From positions 26,232-90,231 of the forward strand of contig VWPU01014174.1 of the NCBI GenBank assembly GCA_013398955.1: a DNA stretch of 64,000 nucleotides, read 5' to 3'. The stretch's first letter is position 1. The number at the start of each line of letters is the position of its first letter. The position numbers were made by a program, and so were the translations under genes. The notes below the pieces were generated by a model. It saw only the letters and a list, made by a program, of their open reading frames with translations. It was not told the DNA's origin and made no database searches. Below, piece by piece: positions 35,401-47,400 of this stretch. Source of the DNA: Callaeas wilsoni. Taxonomy: Eukaryota > Chordata > Aves > Passeriformes > Callaeidae.

Positions 35401-38400
35401 GCTGGAGAAGGCCGTGCCAGGATTTTGGGAATCCCTGAGGAGAATGAAATCCAGGTGCTCTCATATCCTGTGACAACGAAGTAACATAATTCCAGACTGG
35501 ATTCAGGGCAGGGAGATTTGAACACCAGTTAATCCAGAGGTTTGGGAAGAGCCCTTGCCCTTGGAGGCCCAGGCCAGGGTGCTGTACTCACCTTGAGCCT
35601 CTCCAGGGGCTGGCCCAGGTATGTGGTGACATATTTCTCCATGTGCTCCCTGGACCTTTGCTCGGCTTCTCTCTTCTTTTCCTCCAGGCAGGGGATGTTC
35701 TTTTGGCACAGGAAGTTGTGGATGTGGTGGAAATTTTCCATCATCACCATATCTGTGTTCACCTTTAGGTTTGCTGAGGACAGGCTGTTGACTGGAAAGG
35801 AAGGAGGGAATCAGGTGTGGAGAGAAGCCCCTGCGGGCTGTCAGGAGGGACGTGCCTTTGGGATGGCTCATTTGAACCATCTGACTTCAGGAAGAGTAAT
35901 TATAACACAAATCCTGACCCCTGGCCGTGACTCCCTACCTCACCTGCTTCCCTGCAAACATTCCTGGGGCCTGGCTGGGCCGTGTCCATGGATTAATCAG
36001 TGGGTCACCCCAGGCTCCTCTGCAGCTGGGAGCTGCCTCTCTGCATCCCCTCATGATCTGTGGTCAGAGCTGTGACCTCTGCAGCTCCCCAGGTCATCTC
36101 AAGGCAGGAAAACAAGATATTTCCACTGACAGGAAGCTGTGGGCTCCAGGTGGGACAACACGGGGATCTATGGAACCTCCCCAGCCTGCTCTCCCAACCC
36201 CTCTCTCTTTACCAACACCCCTTGGTGTTCCTGGGGGAGTTTTTCTTGGCTCCCCAGACCTTGTAAGAGGAGTCTGATCTGTGAGGAGCTCTCCCTCCAT
36301 AGAGGGACAGGAGATGTTGGAATTGGATCCAAAGCTGAGCCCGTGTGTCTCAGTCCTGTCACCCCCGGGCCCATCCTGCTGTGACAGACACTGCTCACCC
36401 GGAATTTGTCTGGTGCTCCCAGGCTCTTGCTCAGGGAAAGGGGTTCCAGGAGCAGGCAGTGTCCAGGGGACAGGCAGCTCCCACCCTTCCACACCTGGAA
36501 TTTGCCTGGTGCTCCCAGGCTCTTGCTCAGGGAGAGGGATTTCAGTGCCCAAGGACAGGCAGCTTCTACCCCGCCCTGGTGGCCCAGCTGGTGACTCCTG
36601 CAGCTGCAGGTGAGCGTTTCCTGACCAGGACACCCAGCCTTGGCACTCACTGCTGCTGAAGATGCTGCTGGCCAGCCTGAGCTGGGCCTTGTCCAGCTCC
36701 CCCCGGCGCCGGGATGTCCGGAACGCCTCCTCAGAGAAGGCCACGAACTCCTCGAAGCGGCTGACGCAGGGCAGGATCCCCCCTCTCATCCTGCTGGGAG
36801 TCTTGGCCTCCTCGATCTCCTTGCACAAGGTCCCCTGAGAACGACACAAAGACGTGGCACCCTCAGATCCGACCTCGTTTGGTGGAGCAGAGGCCAGGAA
36901 AGAAGACAAGGAGCTGGGTTGGGGAATGCCGCTTCCATTTAGAACGCCTTCTATAATTCTGTTCAGAAGATTCCAGAAGAGGTCAAACATCACTCAGGTC
37001 TACTGGGTTTCCTCCTACTGACACTCACAATGCATTTGTTGAAGTTGCTCTTGGCCAGGAGCAGCACATTCCCCAAGAGGCTGTGGAGGAAGGACGAGGG
37101 GGGAGCTGAGGAAGAGCCCCGGCTCCTAAACACGGAGTCACTCAAGGTCACCAGGGCCTGCAGGCAGCCCAGTGGGTGGGCCTTGTTGCAGATATCCAGA
37201 AATGCCCTCAGCTCTGGCTCCAGGCAGCTGAAGAGCTCACTCAGCAGTTGGGTTGTGGCTTCTTCTGGCCTTAAAAACCAAACCAAACCATGGGAAAGGT
37301 CAGGAATGAACGGGAAGGGACCCTTCAGCCCACGTCCTGCCAGAACACCCGGGGTATCCCATCACCCACGTACCGGCTCCGGGGCTTGGTGCAAGGAGGA
37401 TCCCCTGGAGGTGCCGTGGGCTCTCTTCCCTTAGTGGCAGATGCCTGAAAAAAAGATTGGAGTGGTGTGGATGCTGAAATGCTGTTAGCAGGGAAATTTT
37501 CTCTTCTTGCATTCATTCTGTGAGAACTTTTCCTTTGCTGTGTAAGGGATGTAAACAATAGATAGGGTTTTTTAAATAGCATTCATATCTGGTATCTTCT
37601 GACTTTGTGTACATTATATTAGGAAAAAACATTTCTAAATGAGTGTCTGAGTCTTTGATCAATCACCCTAGGAGAAGTGTGAACACTGTTCAATTGCTTT
37701 ATGGGACTAGAATATATAAATGGTATTGTAAATTTAATAAATAATTCATTCCTCACTCTGGACTCCTGCCTCGCTGCATCTCTGAACCCCTGCTTGGAAG
37801 CCCACAGAGTGGAAATTATCAAAGGATCCCAGAATGGTTTGGGATGCAACCCAAACCCCCTGCCATGGGCCGGGACACCTTCCACTATCCCAGGGTGCTG
37901 CAAGCCCTGTCCAGCCTGGCCTTGGACACTTCCAGGGATCCAGGGGTAGCCACAGCTTCTCTGGGAATGCTATCCCAGCACCTCCCCACCCTCATAGGGA
38001 GGAATTCCTTCCCAATATCCCACCCAGAGCCACCAAATGATGATTTGTTTGCTCTCCCTCAGCCAGGAAAATGAGCTCTGGATTTATTTCTGCTGCCTCT
38101 TGTTTAATGCTTGGAGACCCCTGATTTTCCTGGAGCTGTGAATTAAATTCCATTTAATTCTCCTCTTACGCTTCCCCACTGCTGGTTCCTGGAGGATGAG
38201 AGGCCAGGAGAGCTCAGGTACCCCACGGATGTGCCAGGCTGGATAATGGGATTGGAGAGTGCTCACCTTCACCTCCAGCACCTGCAGCTCCACGGAGTCG
38301 TGGCCCAGCTGGAAGAATTCCTGCAGGAATTGCTGCTCCAAGGAGCAAAGGGGCTGCAGCTCTCTCAGCACCTGCTCCAACACCTGCTTAGAAAGCACCT

Positions 38401-41400
38401 TTGGTCAGAAAACCCTCTGGAATTCACCGGAGCAGGTCCGTGTCCGCCTGAGGGGACATCGGGCAGCACACGGAGCACCTCGGGCTCTGCTCCAGGGAAG
38501 GACCATGGGATGGGTGGGACATGGACACCTCAGGAACCCTCAGCTCCGTACCTTGCTGATGTTCCCCGTGTCCGGGGTGTCCTCCTGGCTTTCCCTGCTC
38601 CCGGGGAGGCTCCAGCGGGGCTGCTGCCTGCTCCCCACCGGCTTCTCCCAAGTTTCCTGCAGACCTGCACAGAGCGCGGGCTGTCAGAAATCCCATCCCT
38701 CTTGGATACTCCAGCTCCTGGAGTCCTGAATATTTAAGGTCTTAAATGCCTGGTATTTTGTCTGACCTTATGCATGAATTGACCTTTTCCTGTTGCATTC
38801 AGATAAATGGGGAATCCAGATGTAATTCCCATTTTTTCTCTGCCTGCTCACCTGTTTGTCCCTCTTTTTCGTTATTTTTATTTCATTAAACTGCCTTTTT
38901 ATTTCATTGATTGAGGTGTTTATCCCTCTGCTTGCCTTGTGCTTACTCCTGAGAGCTAGGATGTGGAAAATCCCAGGGGATAAGAGAATAAATCAGCACA
39001 AAACCCTGCAAAAGTCTCAGGAAAATTGTTCGGTGCTTAATTTTGATGGTAAATAGCCATAAAAAATATCCAGGAGAGGTGGGAGTGGCTTTTTCTCCAA
39101 AAATGCCCTTTTAAAATTAAACTCTTTCACCTGGAAATAAATATATTACTCCAACATTGTCAGTTTTACCACTGGGGGCTTGGCTCGAGTGGAAAAGTTG
39201 AAAAAATCCTTTGAAAGATGCATTTTAAAAATCCTTTTCTACTCCCTGAAAGGAGTCAGTGGGGAAACATCCGGATTATTTCCTAATTAATTCTTAAAAT
39301 GGGAATCATTGCTCTATTCCAAAGGTCCTGGGGCAGTCAGGTCACCTCTCCATCAGTCATAGTATCCCGAAAATCTTTATTTGAGCCACTCCCTGCAGGG
39401 TTTTCCCTTTGGGAAGGATTTGTGCGCTCCACACTGAGCAGGGATGAGGGATGAGCCAGCCCAGCTCACGGCCTCAGCCTTGCTAAAACCAGGACTAAAT
39501 TAAGGAGCTACTTCCTACTCTTTTTCCCACTATTACGTTATAATTTCACCAGCTAGGAAGTGGCAAAACCAGGAAAAAACGAATCTTCCAACAGCAAATG
39601 GGAAAGAATTTTACAAGCCTGTGGAAAAGGGAATGGGAAAATGAGAAAGGACTTAATTACTGGCTCCCTATTAATTATAAATAGCTTGAGGTTGCCTTCT
39701 AAACACTCTCATCATACAAGGCAAGAAATCAGCATAAAATCCTTTACGAATTCAGGGAATCCACCAAAATAATTTACTGGGATCATCAGGAGAAAGGAAG
39801 TGGCCTGGAGACCTGGACTGGGATATTTTCCAGCAGGGCTGAGGGGTATTTTCGGCAGGATTCCTCACAGCCTGGGCTCCATCCATGAGCAGGGCAAACA
39901 GCAGGAAAGACCTCGGGGGAGGTTCCTGCAGAGCTCCAGCAAAGCCGAGGGAGCAGCCAGGTCTGCAGGAATATTCCAGCAGCTGGGAGAGCCCTTCGGT
40001 GCCAGCCTCCTGCAGCGGGAGGAGTTTGGGGATTTTGGCTGTGCCCTGGAGCTGGGAACAGGTCACCTTCCCCGCAGAGGGAGGGGTGACGCTGTGCCCC
40101 CGCTTTGCCCCCGGGACCGCAGAGGTGGCAGAGGGAGCTCGGCGGTGACAGCGCCAGCCCCGGGGAAGGTGCCACAACCTCTGTGGGGACAACCAGCTCT
40201 AAAAATTCCCCCTCTTCTCACGAACCTCCCTCTGGGAAGTTGTTCCAACGTTCTGCTCGCATCGAGGATGGGCTGAACAGCCCCAGCCCAGCCCGGGGCT
40301 TCCTGCGTGTCCCAGACCTGTCCTCACCCTCTGCAGCGGAGCGGGGACATCCCAGGACAGCCAAACCCATCCTGTCCTGCCCAGGGAGCAACCCCAGCAC
40401 TGGGCAGGCACTTCGGGATGATTTATACCAGAGCAGGAACCTTGTAGCCATCAAGGTGTCCTTCCAATGGTTTTCTCCTGGGGTTTAATCCCTCCTGGTT
40501 CAGACTCGTGTAGAAATTAAAGATGGATAAAAGACTGGAAGGAAATCACAGGTTTAACATTGATGGGAGGGGATGGGGCAGACTGGCTGCCACACGTGCT
40601 CTACACCACATTTTGTTTAATTTAACAACTTTATTTCCATAAATGGTCCAGTGGTGGCCATTTAGGTGCCATTAGGACCATTTAGGTGAAATTTTCCTCC
40701 TTTTTTTCCAGGACTGCAGGTATTTATGTCATCACTCCCCATCCTGCTTTGATCCCAGGGTTTTGAGGTCCTCTGTTTTCCCAGTGGCTGAGTGTCTTTC
40801 CCAGGGGAGGTGGCGCTGGGCAGGACAGGCTGAAGGGGTGGTGGGGATGTTTTCGGTGTGAGGAACCCCAAAAGTGGGAGCCACCAACCCCATTCCCTTC
40901 CTTCAGCTCCATCCCCCGGCTCGGGATTTGGATGCTGGTGATGAAGGAGGTGCAGAGCTGGAAGTGCTGACTCTGATGGACAAAACACACCAGTCTGACC
41001 TTCAAACTGGGCCAAACTGGCCTGGAAATTTCCATTACAGCCCTTTGTTTTGCTGAGGGAAAATGTGACTTGTGGGCCATAAAACATTTCCAGAGGAGAC
41101 AGATCAGTTTCTCTTTTTATCTTCAGAAACACCTGACTGGAATATTTTGAGTCAGATCCAGCAGTTTTGGTGGAAATAAGCACCTTGGGACAACACAGCC
41201 CCACAGTCAGCTCAGTGTGAGATCATTCCATAAATATTGCTGTGAATTCCCTCTGTCTTCTGGGACAGGCTTTTCCCTGCAGGGATAAGTGTCTGAGGAA
41301 TCTCACGTGAAATATGGACCAGGCTTTATAGAATCATAAAATCATGATTCTTTATAGAATCATAGAATTACGGAATGCTTTGGGTTGAGAGTGACCAAAA

Positions 41401-44400
41401 AATCACCTCGTTCCACCCCTGCCGTGGGCAGGGACACCTTCCACTATCCCAGGCTGCTCCAAGCCCTGTCCAGCCTGGCCTTGGACACTGCCAGGGATGG
41501 GGAGAGTAGAAGGTCTTCCTGGAGCCTTCTGCAGGCTGAACAACCCCAGATCCCTCAGCCTGTCCTCACAGGAGAGGAGCTCCAGCCCTCGGAGAAGGCG
41601 AAGGCAAGGGAAGAGAAAACCTGGTGGGTTTTTGTCAGGAGATAATGGTGGAGTGGGAACTCTGGGAATCTCTGAGAGCCAGGGAGAGGGGAGCTAACAA
41701 CAGGTTTTGTTTTCCAGGCTTTTCCACACCCCCCTCTCTCTCATCCGGCTCCTTGAAACACGATCCCAGCCACCCCTGTGTTATTCCTGAGCCCTGCACG
41801 GGGAAGGGAACGAAAGCTCCGGCTCTGAGGAGTGGCTGAACAAAACTGGGGAATTCGTGGGGCCGAGGCTCCCACAAACACTGCCTGGTGTGGAGCAGAG
41901 TTGGCTTTTCCCATCCTGCCAACTGCAGATCAAGGCAATTAAGTCCTGAATCCAGCCTGGGGAAGCCACCTGTGCTGGAGGTGACTGTCACCTTCCCTGG
42001 GTGCCCACAAACCCTGCCCAGCAGCACAAGGGGCAGATTTTGGGTCACTCACTTCCTTTTCTTCTTCCCAACAGGGAGATTTTGGCCTGTTCAAAAAGGG
42101 CTTTGATTTCCTGCTCGTAGAGTCTGCCAAGGTGCTGGGAATAGACCTGGAATGGGGAGAAATGACCAGGTAAGGGCAAAAAGAGCAAAGTTGGGCGTTT
42201 CAAACCTTTTGCTTCGACACAACTCTGCCACCTCCCAGCGTTCTGTCAGGCACAGAGCTCCAGGTTGGCCAGACATTCCCAATAGGACAAACTCTGGAAG
42301 CTCGTGGGTTTTATGGCTTCGGTGAGACCCAGTTCCCATCAGCAATTCCCCAGGTGCACCAGTCTGTTCCCAGGGAATGGTTTGCAGCGTTTGCTGAGGG
42401 TTTCAGCCGTACCTTGGGGAGGTCCCAGAACAGAACGGGGTTGATGTTCCTCAGCCAGGCCATGAGGGGGGTGTAGGGCAGCAGCTGCTCGTGGTGGGGT
42501 CCATGGCTTGGGGCAGCCACGGTGCCGGTGGGATGACCAAGAGCAGGGGCCTGAGAGTTACCCTAAAGGAACAGAAATGACAGAAGGAAATCAAATAAAA
42601 CAGCCTTGAAAATCTTCAAAATCACTCATTAATTTCCAGTTCTGAAATATGCAAATTTCTGAAAATTCCAAATTTTTGAAATTCCTGAAATTCCCAGTTC
42701 CATGTTTGAGAAGCAAATTCCAAGCTGAAGGACTTGGAAGTCGAGTTTTAATCCCATTGTCTTGGAACAATTTGGAGCTGGCCCATCAGTAACACGTGGA
42801 TGCTCCAGTTAAACGCTGGAGCTCAGGAGGAAACACAGGAGAATTGTTCCCTGTGGAGGAACATGCTGGGAATTGTGCCTCTGTCCCACGGGAGGTGGAT
42901 CCACCTCAGGGGGTGGAATGCAATGAAAAAGAAGGATTTTCCAGGGTCTGGTGGTGCTGGGACACTGCACCCACAGAGTTGTGCAGGTGGGATGGGAGTG
43001 GGGCACTTTCGGAGCAGATCCAGGTGGAAAAGTTTGCTCAGGAATGTGTCCAGCCAAGGTCTGCAAATCTCCAAGGATGGAAATCCCACAGCTCCCTCCC
43101 GGTTCCCTTCCCAGAACCACTGCTTGAAACCAAACACTAAAGATTTAAGGAAATAAGGATTTGGGAATTGCTCCTTTTCACTGAAGGAAATTTGTGGGAT
43201 TTCTGCCCACAGGGATCTTGTCCATCAAATCTCTTAAACTGCAAAATCAGCACTTGAGGGTGTTCATCAAAGGATCACAGGATTGGAGTTTATCCTGGGA
43301 TTTTATGGTACAACAGATCAACAACCCCCAAAATAAAAAAAGAAAACTTGAAGGAAAAATCTTCAGGCCTAAGGACTTAAGGAATGTCACCAGAGGGATT
43401 TTGGAGCATGGATTTCTCCTACATCCCTGCAAAATTAACCTGGGGGCTGAGGGACGATGACGAGGGGAAGGTGTGTGGGAAGATCTCTTTGGAGAGACAC
43501 CTGGGGAAAATCCCGTCACGGTGGCATCCCCTGCACCACTGGCCTGACTTCCCCAGAATATTCCAGTTCCCCAGGATTTTGAGCTGCCGTGAAGAGTGGA
43601 GCCCACCTGCAGCTCGAAGATGTTGGTGATGTGCTTGATGAAGGAGTTCTCAAAGTTCTGCTTGAGGGTTTCAAACAGGATCAGCTGCTCAGCCACCGCC
43701 TGCAGCTTCCGGTAACCTCGAGGGAAAAAAAGGATATTTTGGGATTTGAGGGGATCTGGGGGGGCTGCAAACCCACATCCCTCAGAAAACTGGGAACTCA
43801 GACAGAAGTCCTGAGATAAATCCACCCAAAAGCCAACAAAGGAGGAAAAGCTTTGCTGTGGTACCAAGGAAATACAGACAAAGAGTTGAAAATAAAAATA
43901 AAAAATAAAAATAACCCATGCGTCCAACCTCAGCCAAGGTGACACGCCCAGTCTCACCACAAGGAAAACTTGGAACTTCCTGCCAGGATCACGTCCCTGT
44001 GCACTGCCAGGGATCCAAAAACTCCCACATGCTGCCACAATGAATTGTTTTTCCACACTGGAGCACAGACAGCAGAGACCATGATTTCCAACCACAGCTT
44101 TCCCCAGCTCCTTTCCAAGCTCCGAGAGGTGTTGTCCACCCCTGGCAGGACACATAGCCTCACATCCAGGGGTTTAGAGGGATTGTGGAGATGGCTGGCA
44201 GGAGTTTGCCCCAATTCCAATGAGAACTGGACCAGCCGGTGTCGGAATCCAGTGAGAGCTGCCGGCAGAGCTGCCACTGGAGTCTGGATTCGCAGCATGA
44301 ATCGGAATTCTCCGGGAATGGAGCCAATCCAGGCTGGAAGAGCTGGGGGTGTTCACCTGGGGAAGGCTCCAGGGAGACCTCAGAGCTCCTGCCAGGGCCT

Positions 44401-47400
44401 AAAGGGGCTCCAGGAGAGCTGGAGAGGGACTGGGGACAAGGGATGGAGGGACAGGACACAGGGAATGGCTTCCCAGTGCCAGAGGGCAGGGATGGATGGG
44501 ATATTGGGAAGGAATTCCTGGTTGTAAGGGTGGGGAGGCCCTGGCACAGGGTGCCCAGAGAAGCTGTGGCTGCCCCTGGATCCCTGGAAGTGTCCAAGGC
44601 CAGGTTGGACAGGGCTTGGAGCAGCCTGGGAGAGTGGGAGGTGTCCCCGCCTATGGCAGGGACTTAGACTGGATGAGCTTTAAGGTCCTTCCAACCCAAA
44701 CCATTCCCTGATTCCAAGATCTCCAGACCAAAGCCGACCCTCCAGGCCTGTTTCCTCTGTTCTCAGCTCCAGGGGAATATTGTTGGTAACTCTGCACCTG
44801 TCAGGTCCCCCCAGATCTGTGCTGCTGATCAGCTTCTTCAATCCACTCCTTGTATTCCTGCTTTTCCAAGGCAGCCTGAAGGGCTGCTCAGCCAGCATGG
44901 GAGCGAATTCCTGGGAATATCCCCTCCAGCAGCAGTTGCTCAGGGTACTGGGGGGCTGGGCAGCACGGGACAGTGCTGGGGGTGATCCCGTGGGAGAAAT
45001 CCCAGCTCTGCACTGTGGATGCTGAAATGCTGTTAGCAGGGAAATTTTCTCTTCTTGCATTCATTCTGTGAGAACTTTTCCTTTGCTGTGTAAGCGATGT
45101 AAACAATAGAGAGGGTTTTTGTAAATAGCATTCATATCTGGTACCTTCTGACCCTGTGTACATTATATTAGGAATAAACATTTCTAAGTGGGTGTCTGAG
45201 ACTTTGACCAATCACCCTAGGAGAAGTGTGAACACTGTTCAATTGCTTTATGGAACTAGAATATATAAATGCTATTGTAAATTTGATAAATAATTCATTC
45301 CTCGCTCTGGACTCCTGCCTCGCTGCATCTCTGAACCCCTTCTTGGAAGCCCACACTGCACTCACCTGGGTGGATGTGGATGTCCATGCAGGCGGACAGA
45401 GCCTCTGCTGCGGCCGCGCAGGCTCCGACCGCTCCGGGGCTGGACAGGTCCGCCCGGCCCAGGGCCTCGCAGTGCTCCTTGCTCAGGTGCAGCCGGCTCT
45501 GCAACAACGCCAGAGAGGACAGCTACAAACACAGCCATCCTTCGTCCCTTCTCATCCCGCAGGGAACGCGGCTGGCTGGGAGCGGCCCAGTGCTGCCCTC
45601 AGCAGCGGCTGCTGTGTCCGTCAGGAAATCCACGAAAATCCCCACGGAAACCTAAGTTCTGCACAGGAACAGCTGCAGTGGTGGCAAAGGAAGCCCTGGC
45701 AACCCTCAGCACGAGTTTCCAAAGGACTGGAACCTCTGGAATCACTGAAGGCAGCAAAGGAAAAGCTAAGGACTGAAGGAATAGCTCAGGATAAAAGGAA
45801 AAGCTAAGGCTGAGAAATGAAAAGGTCACTGGCACAGAGGTCACCACAAACCATGAAACTGAAGATAAGGTCTTGCATTTACAATATGTTTGTAAATAAT
45901 TTGCTTTGCCACGTTCCGAGGGCTCTTCCAGAGTCTGTCCCCTGGCTGTGCTGTCCCCTGTGCTGGTGTCCCACGGCTGTGGCTGCAGGGAAAAGCTCCT
46001 TGTGCCACCAGGGATGAGGCAGGTGCTGATGTGCACCCAGCCCACATCAAATGGTTACCTCATCTTCAAAAGGGAAAAAATGGAAAATCAGAGAAAAGAA
46101 GAGAAAAAAAATGGGGAAATTCCCATCAGTGGGAAGAAGGGCAATAGGGAACAGGGGAATCCCTGGAATGGAAGATGTTTGTTTTCACTCAGGACATCCA
46201 AAGTCCCCTCTGCACATGGTGGATCAGTGCTGGTGGGAGCAGGCTTTGACCTGCCGTGGGTGTTGCAAGCTCTGCCTCTAATTAATTAACCAATTCATTG
46301 CTGTGCTTGTGTGTTCCCAGGTAATAATTACTGGCTGTTAAATTACTAATTGGCTTTGTCATTCCTAATCCTGCCCTGGAAAAGGACTTCCAGAGACCCC
46401 TCTAGGCCATGGTGCGGGTCCTGCACCTCCCGGCTCTGTGTCCACCCTTATCTTATCAACACCACCCCTCATTTCCCAGCCGGAGGAGCTCCACAGCCCT
46501 TGCAGACAATCAGAGCTTTCAGGGTTTAAAATTCCCTGGAAGTTTTTCCTAACGGATTCACCAGCTGAAGATTGACGTCCCTGTAAATCCACACACCGTG
46601 AGGAACAGGATCTCATCCATCAGCCTCGTCCTGTTGGAAGCGATGCGGTGCAGCAGGGAGTTTTCCCGGTGGATGTGATCCATCTGCTGCTTCACACTCC
46701 CCAGCAGCTCGTCGTAGACCTGCAGGGTCTCCTCCACCCTGCCCACCTCTGCCAGGGCCTCGTCAATGGAGCGCATCAGCCGCGTCACCTGCTGCTCCGA
46801 GGAGATGACGGCTCGGAGGTTGGCCTGTGGGAAGCAGGAGCAGAGGGATTCGGAGCTTGGCAGGGACGATTGTCACCATCCTGGGGCCAAATGTCCTGTG
46901 CGTCACCCTCCTGACTCACAGCAGAGACCCTGCCACTGTAACGTGCAGGATACTGGTGGAATTGCCACTGTCCTACCTTTGCCAAATGCCACCTGCGTGT
47001 GCCCAGGGCCAGGGCAAACCCTCCCGTGGGCAAGGTGTCCCTTCAGAGCACTTCCATCTGCCACAGCAGATTCCTGTGGAGTCTCCAGGAAAATCTGGCC
47101 ATGACCACAAAAGTCTCCATCGGTCTGGAGAGGCCACGGAGCCCTGCTGGTTCTGTGCACTGGGAATGTCTCACTGCAGGAAGTCTCCAACCCTCATCTC
47201 CACAAGTGGTGGAGTCCCCCTGAGTGTCCATCCCACAAGATTTCATGGAATCCATCACCACTTTGGGCTGGGAAGGGTCTTAAAGGTCATCCCAACGTGG
47301 GCAGAGACACCTTCCACTGTCCCAGGTTGATCCAAGCCCCATCCAGCCTGGCCTTGGACACTGCCAGGGATCCAGGGACAGCCACAGCTTCTCTGGGAAA

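Noticed and set aside
39800..40276. 158-codon frame in a GC-rich stretch within an EXOC1-paralogue intron
   Set aside because: Overlapping open frames on both strands reflect base composition; no recognisable protein.
37466..45355. One provirus with LTRs at 37466 and 45014
   Set aside because: Each LTR has its own different 6-bp target duplication, and host exons lie between them, so they are independent solo LTRs.
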